64,000 nt of DNA, taken from the NCBI RefSeq assembly GCF_014805625.2, contig NW_023998436.1, forward strand, positions 1,202,900-1,266,899. Reading direction: 5' to 3'. The number at the start of each line of letters is the position of its first letter. Position 1 is the stretch's first letter. Of this stretch, positions 23,620-35,300 are shown one piece after another. Source of the stretch: Glossina fuscipes (lineage: Eukaryota > Arthropoda > Insecta > Diptera > Glossinidae). A model generated the notes under the pieces. The model had not been told where the DNA came from. It did no database searches and saw only the letters and a list, made by a program, of their open reading frames with translations. A program made the position numbers and the translations under genes.

Positions 23620-23935
23620 AAAAATGTCAACTGCTTTGCTATTGAAAACAAAGATATTCTGTGAGATTGAATTTCGGCCGATTTAATCCATTTATAACAC
23701 CAATCGATGAGCGCATTTTCGAGGTCTACAGAGTGTTAATCTTCGTGTGTATTACACAGTCGGGCAGACAGGCAAACGGACAGATGAATAGAAGGATGGA
23801 ACATGCTTAAATTTATTCACAATTTTATGTTGACCAAAACTATATGTACTTCCTTCTAGGAGTTGCAAACGTTTTGTAGCAAAATCAATACACTTTCAGC
23901 ACCACAGCAGTGTGTATAAAAAAGAGAAGAAATAA
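23620..23935 (-). mobile_element. Second repeat family (C), copy C3
   Basis: A reversed partial copy with GGCAGACAGGCAAACGGACAG near 23764, 'aacatgcttaaattt', 'ttgaccaaaactatatgtac' and 'gagttgcaaacgttttgtag'. It lies just after C2 in opposite orientation. Confidence 0.5.
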
Positions 23936-24267
23936 CTGATGGTATTGAAAAATTCTTCACTACACACCGATAATAATAGAAGAGCAAAGAGGATAGTGAT
24001 TAATATTTCAATGTTTTCCCTTGTTCCCATATATAGCTTTTAGTCTGATGCGTTTGAATTGGCTTAAAAAAAAAAAAAAAATACAAACATTGTTGCACCG
24101 CAGAAACAATCTGATACTTTTATAAAATCATATATCACATGGAAGATAAAAGAATTTTTGATAATTCTTCAAAAGATTTTTCTATTTGAGCAAACAAAGC
24201 CTTAAGATTAAATAAAGAAAGAAGAGCTTTAAGTTTTATGTGTACATATCGCTTCAATTAAGATAAA

Positions 24268-24975
24268 CAAAAACAAGTAATAGTTCATAACGCACAATTA
24301 AATACCCTACATCATCTTAGAGGTATGCATCTAATGTCGAAGACCAATCAAGAAGAAGAAGATAAATTTTCAAGAAAATTCTTATATAGGATGGGAGTCA
24401 GAAAATAAGCGAAAATAGTCCAGTTTTGGTACAGTTACGTTACAATTATGATGATGATTCATCATGAAGCATTGAAAATTAGACATTTTTGTCATATTAA
24501 TTTTACTTTTCGAGGTAGTAGAGAGTATTCAAAAAATTTCTCTATCCGGTCCAAAGTTTTCAATCCATTTTAGAACACGGGGATGTCCTAACTTGGCCAC
24601 ATTTGTCGAGGAATTTTTTAAAAATGTTGTTTTTTGTGTGTTTTTTAGTGACGTTTCTAAATAGGGCGTTATATAAAAATTGGTCGAGAAAGTGGTCTGA
24701 TCGAAAGCATTTTCAAAGGCGTTCACCTTTGCGCTACAATACGTCAATGTAAATTTTATCAAAATGTCTCAAAAATTGAGGCCTGTTGAGGTTGAACGAA
24801 AGATAACTGACAGAACGGACAGACAGACAAGCAAGCTTCTATCAATTCAGAAAGTAATTCTGAAGCAATCGATATAATAAGAACTGGGTCTATTTCAAGT
24901 CCTTTTGTGTGTTGCATAAATCCACACAAATCATTCCCATTTGGACTATAAATAATGTAAGTACTGTAATGTAGT
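24268..24975 (-). mobile_element. DINE-1-like copy A9
   Basis: A reversed copy of near full length. A decayed 3' end (aaacaagtaatagttcataa) starts it. Interior blocks include 'cattgaaaattagacatttt' and 'aaatagggcgttatataaa', then GACAGAACGGACAGACAGAC near 24810, and the reversed 5' end 'gttgcataaatccacacaaa' near 24911. It lacks a clear 3' hairpin. Confidence 0.55.
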
Positions 24976-25955
24976 GTAATTTTTCTTAGCCATAAAGTAA
25001 ACGCATTACATATTTACTCTTAGGAAAAAAGACACAACTGTTGTCATGGAATTGCTTTAAAGTTTCTCTACACACCATTGTTATATACATATATATCATA
25101 CTATTAGATATCGAAAACATTAGCAACACTTTTGGTAAAGTTTGTTATCAGATAAGTCAGAAGGGGAGTTCTCAATATAAGGCAAACTTAGGAAAGGTTG
25201 AAAGTGCCTCGATTAACTTATCTGTACTGTAAAATTTTAATTCTCAATGATACAAATTTATTGATCTTGGTTTATAATGACGGCATAAGCAAACCTAAGA
25301 CTTTTGTTGAGTCAAATTTCGTTTATTATCTTCAACGAAAATTTGCACGCATATCGTTTAACACACCTTCTAAAGACAAACGCTCGAAATGTCTTTCTGT
25401 TCTGCTTCTTGTTCTCTTTCTTCTCTCTGCTTGGGAAGTCATAATGGTAAATAGAACTAACTGTTAAAAGTTTACTTATCAAGAATAACATTGAAACAAA
25501 TTGAACCCTTAAATGCATATCGTTGCCAATAGTCTACATTCCAGTTCCACTTAATTTTAAAAAGGTGTAAATCTTATGCTGCGCTTCTTCTTACCTCGAT
25601 TTACTTCTTTAGGCCATGGCAATAACATTACATTTAAATTTACAGAATAAAATAATTCAATAAAGCCCTTTTCTTAATTAATTTTTTTTTAGCCCTACGC
25701 TTGTATTCATTCGCCGCCGTAAAAGAGAAAATTTGTAAGAATACTTTACGTTTCATGATATTTTACTTGTTAGTAGGCTTTAAATCTTCTTCTTCTTCTT
25801 AATAACAACAACATTAAAAAAGTATATATATGTATATACAAAATAAAAAACTTCGTAGGTGTGTGTGAATGCGTCTCCGGATTGCATGAAGCTAAGCCTC
25901 CAAGAAAGTCTACACCGACGGTTGTACTATAATTTGAAACTTTACTTAACTATTC
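24976..25955. other. Non-coding stretch
   Basis: No supported gene. The frame at 25198-25467 opens with a non-ATG codon and lacks domain signal. A TTC repeat lies near 25788-25800. Confidence 0.4.
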
Positions 25956-25979
25956 AAAAAAAAAAAAAAAAAAAAAAAA
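25956..25979. repeat. Poly-A run
   Basis: About 24 consecutive A bases lie directly before the foldback element at 25980. They may be a remnant retroposon tail or a simple repeat. Confidence 0.7.
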
Positions 25980-26345
25980 CAAATAAGAACATTATACGGG
26001 CAAGGCCGACCTTTAAACAACCTTTATCACTTTGTCTAACACAATTCTTGTTTTTGTGTAAAATTATTATTGTGGGCCAAATTTCATCACCACATGTTAA
26101 AACTTAGACTTTTCTGCTCCTTAAAGGATCGATTTTCGTGAAAATCCTTAACTTAAACTTATACTAAGGCTGCTTGAGCTTCGTTTTGGGACCGCTTCCC
26201 CTGAACTACGCACATGAAAAGTATGCCTTTATATATAAACAAGGCATAATTTTTGTGTTCTATAATGAAAATAAGAATTGTGTTAGATAATGTGAGGTAG
26301 GGTGCTTAATGTTCGGCCTTGCCCGACTATATGTTCTTACTTGTT
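25980..26345. mobile_element. Foldback element made of two opposed DINE-like 3' ends
   Basis: The left end reads aacaaataagaacattata then cgggcaaggccgacc (reversed family 3' end). The right end reads ttcggccttgcccgactata then tgttcttacttgtttt (forward 3' end). Next to them, 'ttgtctaacacaattcttg' on the left matches the complement of 'aagaattgtgttagataatg' on the right, so the inverted repeat extends inward by roughly 60-70 bp. The result is a 366-bp unit with terminal inverted repeats, resembling a MITE in shape. It could be one nested insertion or a new foldback derivative. Confidence 0.6.
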
Positions 26346-26735
26346 TTATGTTAAATTACTGCCTTGATATAATTTCCAACATGAAAGAGTGAAAAGTACA
26401 TCTTTTTGTCGTGTGAACTTCAGGTTTCGTTGGTTCAAAATAGGGCTTTTTATATGGCGAGTGGCCGAAACATTTTCGATAGCATTCGTTCTTGGGCCAA
26501 AGTACGTGTGTGTATCAAGTTTCATCAAAACATCTCAAAAATTGACACCTATAGCTTGAACACAACTTTACGTGGGCGGACAAACAGACAGATGGACAGA
26601 CAAGCTAAGATTCAGACTATGATTCCGAATCGAACGGTATAAAAAAAGGTGAGTCTATCTTAGGCCCTTCTAAGTGTTACATATGTCCGCAGAAACTTAA
26701 TGTACTCTGGACCGTAAGTAGTGTAGGGCAAGGAA
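26346..26735 (-). mobile_element. DINE-1-like copy A11
   Basis: A reversed partial copy: 'tttttgtcgtgtgaacttca', 'aaaatagggctttttatatg', 'cttgggccaaagtacgtg', the microsatellite GACAAACAGACAGATGGACA near 26579, and the reversed 5' end 'gcagaaacttaatgtactc' with 'gtaagtagtgtagggcaagg'. It may have been continuous with the left half of the foldback unit before an insertion. Confidence 0.55.
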
Positions 26736-27194
26736 ATTAATTTGTATACCCTCTCTCCCTCCCATTAAGTCGTTTGTCCTATGTATTCGTTCGTTTGTGT
26801 TCGTAAACTGATACCTTTGAGTAGAGAAAGTAATGCGGCTGGAAAAGCAAAGGCAAAAAAGAAACTGAAAAAATGCCTCAAATATTTATTTTAGCTTTTC
26901 TAAAGCATTAAAGGATATAATTAAAGATTTGCAGATGTAGGATAAACCATTTACAAATTTTATTTGTTGTTATTGCTATTTGGTTATTGATTAGAAAATA
27001 TATTCTTTTCCTTCTGAGATAACCTTAATGTTATTGGAAATACTATTTAATTTACATATTTTGACAAAGCGTCTAACATCTACCTTAAAGAGATATTTCT
27101 AGTCTCCACTAATAGTGGTACGGGGAATATTAAATTGACGGTCAATTTATTATTGTGAACTAATTTTCATCGTGAAATATTAAAAATTATACCT
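26736..27194. other. Non-coding spacer
   Basis: Contains a short TCCCTC-rich patch near 26751-26763. Nothing else is recognised. Confidence 0.4.
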
Positions 27195-28108
27195 TCTTGC
27201 ATCCTACACGATTTGTGGTATAGGGTATATAAGTTAGTGCGGACCTATGTAAGACCCAGAAGGGCTTAAGCTGTAAGCTATGCCTTTTATTATACCGATC
27301 GTTTCAGAATCATTTTCTATATCGATTTAAACCTGTCTGTCCGTCTGTCAGTCTGATGGCTATCCGTCTGAATGTTGTCTCAGTATTTTTTTTCTAAAAC
27401 AATTTTTGAGATATTTTGATGAAATTTGACGAACGCTTTTGAAAATCGGTCCACTTTTTCGACAACTCCCCATATAACGACTTTTCAGAATAGGGAGATT
27501 GGAGGTAAATGTTTGAACCTCCTCCCACATAACCCTTCCTGCGAAAACTAAAGCTTTATATGGTAGACGGATTGTCATTTCATATAATAATAGTAAATTG
27601 CCAAAGAACTACCTTACCGAATTTGGATCATAAGGGCCTGTTTTTTGGAAACTATCGCTTATAAGGGTTCTCATGAACCGCAATCCCTGTCAAAACAGCC
27701 TAATTGCTAATTTTTTTCTCACGAATATTTGCTTATGATAGTAATTAAATAAAAAAATTAGGTGGATGTAAGGATTTTGGATTACATAAGCCTAGTTTTT
27801 TTGGGCCACCACTTATATAGACGCCATCTCGAAACGCAAACTTTTATATGAAGAGAAAATCGAACATTGAAATATGGGGCTCTTAAGAAAAGTATGCCCG
27901 CTCATGAAAATAACGGGTAAGTTTTAGTGTATTATTACCGAAACGAAGTGGTGTAGGACTGTATTGTTCTTACTAGCGGGTATTAGATGCCGATCCTTGC
28001 ACTGAGGTAAGCGAACTGAGTTACGGTATTGAAAGATCAGCCTAAGCAAAGTGATGGTGGAATATTATTAAGTCAATCTTGCCCGACTTTAATGTTGTTA
28101 TTTGTTAT
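27195..28108 (+). mobile_element. DINE-1-like copy A12
   Basis: A forward copy of about 0.9 kb: 'cctacacgatttgtggtata', 'cttttattataccgatcgtt', CTGTCTGTCCGTCTGTCAGT near 27333, 'gagatattttgatgaaattt', and 'cactttttcgacaactcccc'. A second set of interior blocks follows near 27620-27990, and the end reads 'cttgcccgactttaatgttg' near 28080. It has an interior segment not present in A4, so it is probably composite. Confidence 0.6.
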
Positions 28109-28269
28109 TATTTAATTTGTAATTAACTATATAACAAGTAACAAAATTATATGCGGTCGTGACCGTCATATCCATCATCCTTTATCCTAAAAAGGACAAC
28201 ATAAACTAAGGGAATTAAATTTTCATGCTCTCTAATAAAGAGTGCGCGTAGCTGATTTTTTCTATATTC

Positions 28270-28662
28270 AAAATAAAAGTATAAAATGAAGTAGGCGTGG
28301 CCAATTTTGTACATTTTTGTAGAGATACTACAGCTTCAGCTGTCATATTTTTGTCTGCTATAGTATAGAGTTTTTTATTTCTTTTGAAAAACAGAGGTGT
28401 TCTCAGTTCCTTTGACCGATGTACTCCATTTTCAATACAAACCTGAATGCGAGAACTTCCAATGTCTCTGCCAAATTTGAAGATGATAGCTTAATTTTTG
28501 CGGCCAGAAGGATGTTATGCACGAAGAGATACACAGATGGACAAACGGACATGCTTAAAACAATTTAGAATTTGATGATAATCAAGAATATATATAGTTT
28601 GTGAGGTCTCTGATACTTTCTTCTGGCCGTTGTAAACCCCCTCATCCTTCGGAGAGCAAAAG
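28270..28662 (-). mobile_element. Second repeat family (C), copy C4
   Basis: A reversed copy: 'gtaggcgtggccaattttgt' near 28291, 'atgtctctgccaaatttgaa', 'gcggccagaaggatgtta', GATGGACAAACGGACATGC near 28537, 'caagaatatatatagtttgt', and a decayed 'gccgttgtaaaccccctc'. The block order is the same as in C1. Confidence 0.55.
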
Positions 28663-29032
28663 TATCAATGCTACTTTAAAATTCTTAGCTCACAAAAAAA
28701 AAAAAAAAAAAAAAAAATCATTTTCTATTATATATAATTAATATCTAGTTTCATTTATTACTAATTCATTTATTACATAAGCAATTTTATTTACATTCAT
28801 CAATAAATTGAACAGTTAGCCACTCCATGCCCAACTAATTATAGAAAGACATTGTTTTTATCGCGTTTTTTAAATGGAGAAAAACTGACGAGATTTGTAC
28901 CGTTAACTGTCGCATGAGTTCGGATGAAAAAAAATTTATTTATTACAATAACGGAAATGCGTGCTTTTTCAATATAATAACCACCGTTGAACGTTAAAAT
29001 TTTGCTCTTGCCTCGTAATCTTTCGTAAGCCA
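28663..29032. repeat. Non-coding spacer with poly-A run
   Basis: A run of about 24 A bases lies at 28694-28717. The rest is AT-rich sequence downstream of the SAM-domain gene (which is on the minus strand) and may include its 3' UTR. Confidence 0.45.
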
Positions 29033-30130
29033 CTAGATCATCGTTACACTTTGTTTACGTTTATTTAAACCACCATATTTTTGGTTATTTTCCGATATAT
29101 ATGTCAAGCCATATTTATGCGGGAAATTTTTTTGTAGACAAGTCAGTACGGTATTGGTGTAATATTTTTTATAGGACCAGCGGCAAGTGCACGGCGGCAA
29201 ACAATCCTTACAATCAAGTACAATCTCTTGATCTGTACGCGACAAATGGGGCAGGCATTGCAAGCGACTTGGTAAACGAAATTCACATTCATTCACATTC
29301 TCGGCATATGAACGGTCTCGAACAGATGTCCGCATTTTGATGGGACTTGGAGTTTTAACATTGCATTTATATAAATTACGACGAGGTGCGTTTTCAAAAC
29401 GTTCGCCGAACTTTGGTAATTTCTCTCTTGAAAGCCAACGTTCCAGCAATTCCCAGTGTGAATGATAGGGTGTTTTCTCTCGTACGATTTGCAAATGGCG
29501 CCAAAAATCGACAGGTCGTACTCGATCATATTTTACTCCAGTTCGTACACGAAATAGTTTATATAATTCGAGGAGATATTCGGGCGGCAAGCTAATCCTA
29601 CGACCAAATTTCGTCATTTCGTATATGAATAAGCCTCGTATTTTACCAGCTATGTCGCGTATATGATCAAAATCTTTAATATTTATCGCCGATAAAGCTG
29701 ACGCATCTAGCAGTAAAAGAGTGCGACCATTGATAAGATTATCCCGAAAAGTATTCTGTAAAGTTTCCAAAAACAAAAAAAAATGCATATATATATATAT
29801 AAAAAAATCCTCTTGTCCAGCTAAGATATTGTTGCGCTTATTTACCTGATATTGTCGATAACCAAGATTTCTTAGCCAACGGCATATATCTTCAATAGTC
29901 CACTCATACACACTTACCATTGGGATGGCATCTACTACGTATGTGCATAAATTGAGTAAAGTATCGGGCGAACACTTCAAGATTATAGGTACGTCCTTCT
30001 TATCGAAATATACTTTACCGCTTGTGCTCCAATTCACTCGATATTTACAATTGGACAAGGGATGTATAAATTTTGGCTTTTCTTCTAGCTTAACGAATTT
30101 TTCGTCCGCTGCTTTAAGTATAAGACGCAT
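29033..30130 (-). CDS. SAM-domain protein, one intron or read-through
   Basis: The frame is 365 codons, but 29845-29756 looks like an intron: donor CAG|GTAAATAAG and acceptor GTTTTTGG...TTTACAG. It is 90 nt, a multiple of three, with no stop. Spliced, the protein is 335 residues. A sterile alpha motif (SAM) domain spans about residues 73-142, with VYEWTIEDICRWLRNLGYRQ at its start and INIKDFDHIRDIAGKIRGL at its end; the splice junction falls inside it. SAM domains usually mediate protein or RNA contacts. The C-terminal part is basic and ends with a Cys-rich cluster (LDCKDCLPPCTC). No transmembrane segment is seen once spliced. The start ATG has a good context (gagaaATG). The specific orthologue is not identified. 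Confidence 0.72.
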   Translation of the reverse strand: MRLILKAADEKFVKLEEKPKFIHPLSNCKYRVNWSTSGKVYFDKKDVPIILKCSPDTLLNLCTYVVDAIPMVSVYEWTIEDICRWLRNLGYRQYQVNKRNNILAGQEDFFIYIYMHFFLFLETLQNTFRDNLINGRTLLLLDASALSAINIKDFDHIRDIAGKIRGLFIYEMTKFGRRISLPPEYLLELYKLFRVRTGVKYDRVRPVDFWRHLQIVREKTPYHSHWELLERWLSREKLPKFGERFENAPRRNLYKCNVKTPSPIKMRTSVRDRSYAENVNECEFRLPSRLQCLPHLSRTDQEIVLDCKDCLPPCTCRWSYKKYYTNTVLTCLQKNFPHKYGLTYISENNQKYGGLNKRKQSVTMI

Positions 30131-30284
30131 TTCTCTTCTTTTTTGTTTCTATATATTATAAAAAGCCAAAAAAAAAAAATTAAAAGAAAAATATAACACA
30201 AGAAAAATATATATCAATAGAAATGTTTTATTAAAACTAAAAAAAAAAATTACGTTTTATCATTAATTTACTTTTTATATTAAG

Positions 30285-30823
30285 TTTGCCCAGACGTATG
30301 TGACACATACAAGGATTTAAGATGGACTTGTCTTTTATTATCATTAATTTAAGCCTGTCTGCCCGTTGGTCTGTCTGTTCGTCTAATGTCTTCCCACCCG
30401 AATTTTCACTAATAATTTGCAAAAATAGGGCGTTATATGGAAAAAACCTTTTTTACAAAAGTTAGCTAAGTAATAGTGTCTCCACATTCTAAATTGCTAT
30501 GAAAAATTTTGATTCGGATTGAACTTCTTAATAAAGTGAAAAAGTATAATTTTTAGTATGTTATGATGGAAATTAGTTCATAATAGTAAATTGATATAGA
30601 TATCAAGCTTACCGAATTCGCATCCCAAAGGTCTATTATTTGGATACCAACGCTTATAAGGATTCCCACAATACGCCGGCTTTTATTAGAAGTATGTCTT
30701 TGCATGAAAATAACGCATAAGTTTTGATGTATTATTATCAAAACCAGTGAATAACTCTATTTGGCAAAATGACTTAGGCTATCCAATAGTCGGCCTTTCT
30801 CGACTATAATGTTTTTACTTGTG
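30285..30823 (+). mobile_element. DINE-1-like copy A13
   Basis: A forward copy with a decayed 5' end, the microsatellite CTGTCTGCCCGTTGGTCTGT near 30355, 'aaaatagggcgttatatgga', and the 3' end AGTCGGCCTTTCTCGACTAT (stem partly lost) followed by 'gtttttacttgt' near 30812. It is immediately followed by family C copy C5. Confidence 0.6.
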
Positions 30824-31412
30824 ATACCCATCGCCCAGGGATGACAAGTATGTTTATTTTGTCAAAACGTTTGCAACGCCCAAAAGAAAACATCAAAGCC
30901 CCCACAGAGTATACATATATTCTGGATTAGCATCAAATTCTAAATCGTTTTAAATATGTCCATCTCACCGTCTGAGTAATGTTTGTTGTAAACATTTTCC
31001 CCTCCATTTTTCAATAACTTTATAACGCGCAGAAACAAGCTTCAAAAACGCCATAATATATGTAAATCCTTGGCCACTTTCAAATTTGGAATGCACATAA
31101 ACATGTCCGCCTATTCGTCTGTCCATCTGCCTGTTTGCGCAACTTTGTAGTATATGTGGTAAACATCCTGCCGTTAGCGAAGATGAAGATAACGCCTAAA
31201 AATTTGCAGAAGAACTTGGAATTGGCCTAAGTTTTTCAAAGGATACGCCTACAACGCCCTCTACAACAAAAGCTCTTATTTTGGAAATAGAAGAAATCAA
31301 CTACACTCGTTCCACATTATAGAATTTTTCTTTTGTCTCCTTTTTTGGGATAAACGGTGATGGGTGTAAAAGATTCGCTCCCGACCGATATTAATTTTCT
31401 TACTTGTTTTTT
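30824..31412 (+). mobile_element. Second repeat family (C), copy C5 (best copy)
   Basis: The clearest forward copy: 'gatacccatcgcccaggg' at the start, 'gtcaaaacgtttgcaacgcc', 'attagcatcaaattctaaat', 'cgtctgtccatctgcctg' near 31114-31131, 'aagatgaagataacgcct', 'gatgggtgtaaaagattcgc', and the 3' end 'aattttcttacttgtttttt'. It abuts copy A13, so the two families share both the TTCTTACTTGTTT ending and insertion context. Confidence 0.6.
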
Positions 31413-31596
31413 TTTTTGACAAAGAAAACATAAACACGTCATAACGGATAAATTAAACAGAGAAACAGAAAGAGACAAAAGAGACAAAGTTAGAAAAAAA
31501 AAAGCAAACAGAAAATTTTCGCAGATACTTTATTTGGGATAACCAGCCGCGTGTTAAAGTAAGGTTATATTTTGGGTAGTAAAAGTTGAGGTTCTT
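31413..31596. other. Non-coding spacer
   Basis: A-rich and AGA-rich sequence after the family C 3' end. No gene is supported. Confidence 0.4.
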
Positions 31597-31925
31597 AGTC
31601 CATCTTAACTCAGTATCCAAAAAAAGAACCTTTTCTGAATTATTATTGTCAATGAATGCTGCTTTGTTCATCTTTCTGACAACATGTGAATTCCGTGCTG
31701 AAAGTATAGACATATAGGATTTTTAGTCCCTCCTTGAGCATCGTCCGAAGACTGCTAGTCCATCTTAACTCAATATCCAAAAAAAGAATTCTGAATTCTT
31801 TGTTCATCTTTCTGGCAACATGTGAATCCCGTGTCGACATATATATACAGTATAGTCATAAATGATTTTTAATCCATTCTTGAGCATCGTCAGGAGACTA
31901 CTAATGCTTCTCAGAATTGAGGGCG
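31597..31925. repeat. Imperfect tandem duplication, unit about 146-160 bp
   Basis: The block 'agtccatcttaactca.tatccaaaaaaagaa' begins at 31597 and again at 31757. The block 'tttgttcatctttctg.caacatgtgaat.ccgtg' also occurs twice, and 'ttgagcatcgtc.g.agact' twice (near 31735 and 31881). No coding function is apparent. Confidence 0.7.
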
Positions 31926-34260
31926 CAAGTGTTAGTCGGAAGAAACAACGTCTGAGCAAACCATCGACGAGCAGCGCTCGAGCAAAGAACACAATATAGA
32001 ACTAAGTGCTAGCATGCTGATCATGTCCTTTGGCATTTTGCTCTTCCGCCTTTAACGATCAGCTTAATTGCTTAAATACTGTTAACGGCCGCGAATATTG
32101 TTTCTTTTTTCAGTTAATATGCGTGTACCATCTCTACTTACATAACGTGACTTAAGATCTATTTTATATCTTTAGTTAGAATATATTATTAGATATTGAA
32201 GATTGATGTCCACAATCTTGAAATCAATGTTTTAAGGCGATACCTTTTAAACATTTGCTCACTTCAAGGAATTAATGCCATAAAATGTGAGCGAAGATTA
32301 TCATCCAAACATTTTGACAATCTAATAACTATTATCTGCTATAAGATGAACATGAAATGAACATCTCTTTGAATATATGGTTCTATTAACACTATGTAGC
32401 TTTTTTGCCATTTTCGCGCAAAAGTTAAACTTTTCGCAAAATATTCATATCTTTCGATCTATTTGATATTTTTCAACGAGACTTTCATTGTTGTATCCTA
32501 AAAAGAAGTCTCTATTTATTTACATAGCAAAGTATGCGTTATTCTATTCTTTATCTATACAAAATTTCTATATTCTAGGTAATCCTACTAAATTAAAATA
32601 TTCTTAAATTTTTTTTAAGTATTTTATAAAAAAAAACTATAATCTGATAGTGCTTCACTGTTTGATAGCGTTCGAAACATTTGCCTTCGTGCAAGGATAC
32701 CGCGTTTCACTGCGTTTTTTATGAGCGGAATACATACGAACATTTTTATTTTTGCCGGTTCCAAATACAGATTCTAACGTGTTTGTCCCGTAACAATCTA
32801 CCTGGTGGATCCAAGGATTTTTTGAGATTATTAGATCTTTTTGTCATTATTATGATCCCAAACTTATTCTATCGGCAGGTAGACACATAGGGTTTCGCTG
32901 ACAGTAGATTACGCGCGGCCTGCCATCCTTTTAGAGCCCTTGCTTATAAGTTTCTCGTACACTACCACTTCGCGGAACAAAACGAATAAACTCGTCTCCC
33001 GCGTTTTAGTATAAAACGGGATATGACGATTTTACTTGTTTCCCATAAAGAATGTGTTAGTACTGCTAAGATGGCGTTAAGCAAATATTTCAATTGCCAC
33101 AATACTGTCACTTCATTTTAAATGTCTTAGGCCACATGAAAGTTGGGCTTAGTCGTCGTCAGCAACGATTCATGGCTTTTTAGAACTTAATTTATGCTAA
33201 GAAAAACTTCCATAAATGCTTTTTTTCACTTCTAATTTAACATATTCAAAACTCAAAAAGACTTTCTACATTTCGTCGAAACCACACCTGGAAGAGTGTA
33301 ACGTAGTTCCTAAAGAGTCTTTTCCAGTACAAAGTAGCACCGGTTATGTGCATTGTTCGAAATCATCAAAAATCTTTAATATTTTAGTTATAAATCTAAT
33401 CGTTCCGTCGGTAAGAGAGTAAGAGTTCAGGCTCGTTGCACTCGTTTGCTTCCCGAACCTACATATTGCAAAATACGCGAGACCAGTAAACTCAACCTAC
33501 AGGATGCAGTCTACGCAATGAAATAGATTTTAATTAAGTTTTAATGAAGCCACGTAAATAATGCGTCAACACATAATAATTATTGACACACAGGACCTTT
33601 GTATAGGACGGCACTTTTTAGACGGGCTTTCGAAGCGACACAATAAAAAATTTCAGTTTTAACAAAACGACTTATGAATTAGCCGTGTTAGACGAGGAAA
33701 CACTGTATTTAAACTTTAATTGACTTTAGCCCGTAAGCGACATTGTTCAACTATTTATTACCTATTACTTTTTAGAAATTTCGGTCTACATACAGCATTT
33801 TATTAAACACTTTTCCTTTCTCTCTTCCTTTCTTTTTCGTTTTATCTTTCATCTGTCATTGGATGCGCACGGTTTTTCCTTTTTTCATATTAATATTCTT
33901 AAATCTTCATTTCTTTTTTTTCACACATTTCTATTTTAATTTTGAAATGTTGACAAATTAACACTTAGCCTTACACTAGTAGAGTAGGAGTAATGCTATT
34001 TTCACATTCGTATCGGAAACATGATTGATTTGTGGCTAAACAATTTAAAAAACTTTGTGGTGAAATTGTTACAAAGTTTTCCAAACACAAAATTAGTTCA
34101 AATTTTATAAATTTGAAAGACAATTTTAACGCGATGTTGCATGTGCAGAACATTTGCATATACCATAGCAGATTAATGAAAATTTAGGTAAATAAAAACT
34201 TTAAATTGAAATTTACCACAAAAAACACAATGTTTAACATTCAATGCACTAAAATATTCA
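31926..34260. other. Unclassified intergenic DNA
   Basis: Short frames such as 32681-32890 and 33216-33422 have no recognisable domain. The stretch 32690-33500 is less AT-rich than its surroundings and could be decayed transposon sequence. No boundaries are found. Confidence 0.35.
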
Positions 34261-35300
34261 ATTGTGTTTGTTGTTGTATTGGATATGTAAACAGATATAT
34301 ATATATATATATATATATATGTTTATGCTACGCAAGCCGAAGGTAGAAATCTTCCGTAGGATTCGCCATCCTTGGCGTCTACATACTAAAGCTACCCCCA
34401 TATATACTTCGTTGACCACTCTCCTCCTCGGGACTGCCATTGGGTGTTACTCCGTCTGGGCTTATGTACTAAAGCTACCCCTCCCCTCCTCGTGACCACC
34501 ACTGCATGTTACTCCGCGGAGGCCGACTACTATTATTTCGCTTGTTTTGATGAGATCTCAATGTATTCCCTTAGTGACTTCCACTATCCCTTCTCTCTAC
34601 CCGCCATTTTTCTAAGCGTTGCATGTATAAGCATGTGTGTTTGTTTTTGTCTATGCCATCTAGAGGAAAGAATCTGCCAAAGATATTAATAAACCGCAAC
34701 ATTAGGATAAATGATTCACTGCCAATGGCGGCCATTTATTTTTCGCTTCTCGTACCACTATCAGCCGCGGGATCGTAGTTAGGTATTATTTCGTAATCGT
34801 CGGGTTTTTGCAGGGTTTTGGTAGGACCTTAGGAAATTTACTCACTGCTTATTAGTGCCTTTTCTCTCGAAGCGCCCTATTCCCGGGATAGCACAACGTT
34901 GCACATGGTATTCCAACGAAGCGGACAAAGGATTGATTTTTGTTCCATTCCGTTATGGTTTTCCAGCATAGAGTTCCAAAGATCGAATTTCCAACTTTTT
35001 GTACGCATTTTTGTGAAGATCTTTTGGTTGTTTTCCCAGGCTGCCCAGTTGACGACAGTTTGATCAATAACCGTACGTCACCGTCAACCCTCTTTGGTTA
35101 TGGCATCTGCGCCACACCTCACTATGTTTTTTTCGTAAGGCGTCTCTTATAGATCGTGATCTCATAAATCCTCGTTGCTGGTATGAAGCCCTTTCCTCGG
35201 CTATTAACATGTATGATTCACCCCAATAATTTGCCAATTGTGTCCATTAGTCAAACAGAGTAATACGATGGTAGCTCGGTTCGACAGTTTATTTTATTTC
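34261..35300. repeat. Relatively GC-rich, transposon-like tract with short tandem duplication
   Basis: A (TA)n run at 34295-34320 is followed by a segment with two related units: 'tactaaagctaccccc' near 34385 and 'tactaaagctacccct' near 34467, each followed by a CTCCTC..GACC stretch and a '.tgttactccg' block. Sequence from 34740 to 35170 is unusually GC-balanced for the window. A minus-strand frame at 34852-35067 crosses it but shows no known domain. It looks like remnant retroelement sequence; the class is unknown. Confidence 0.35.
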
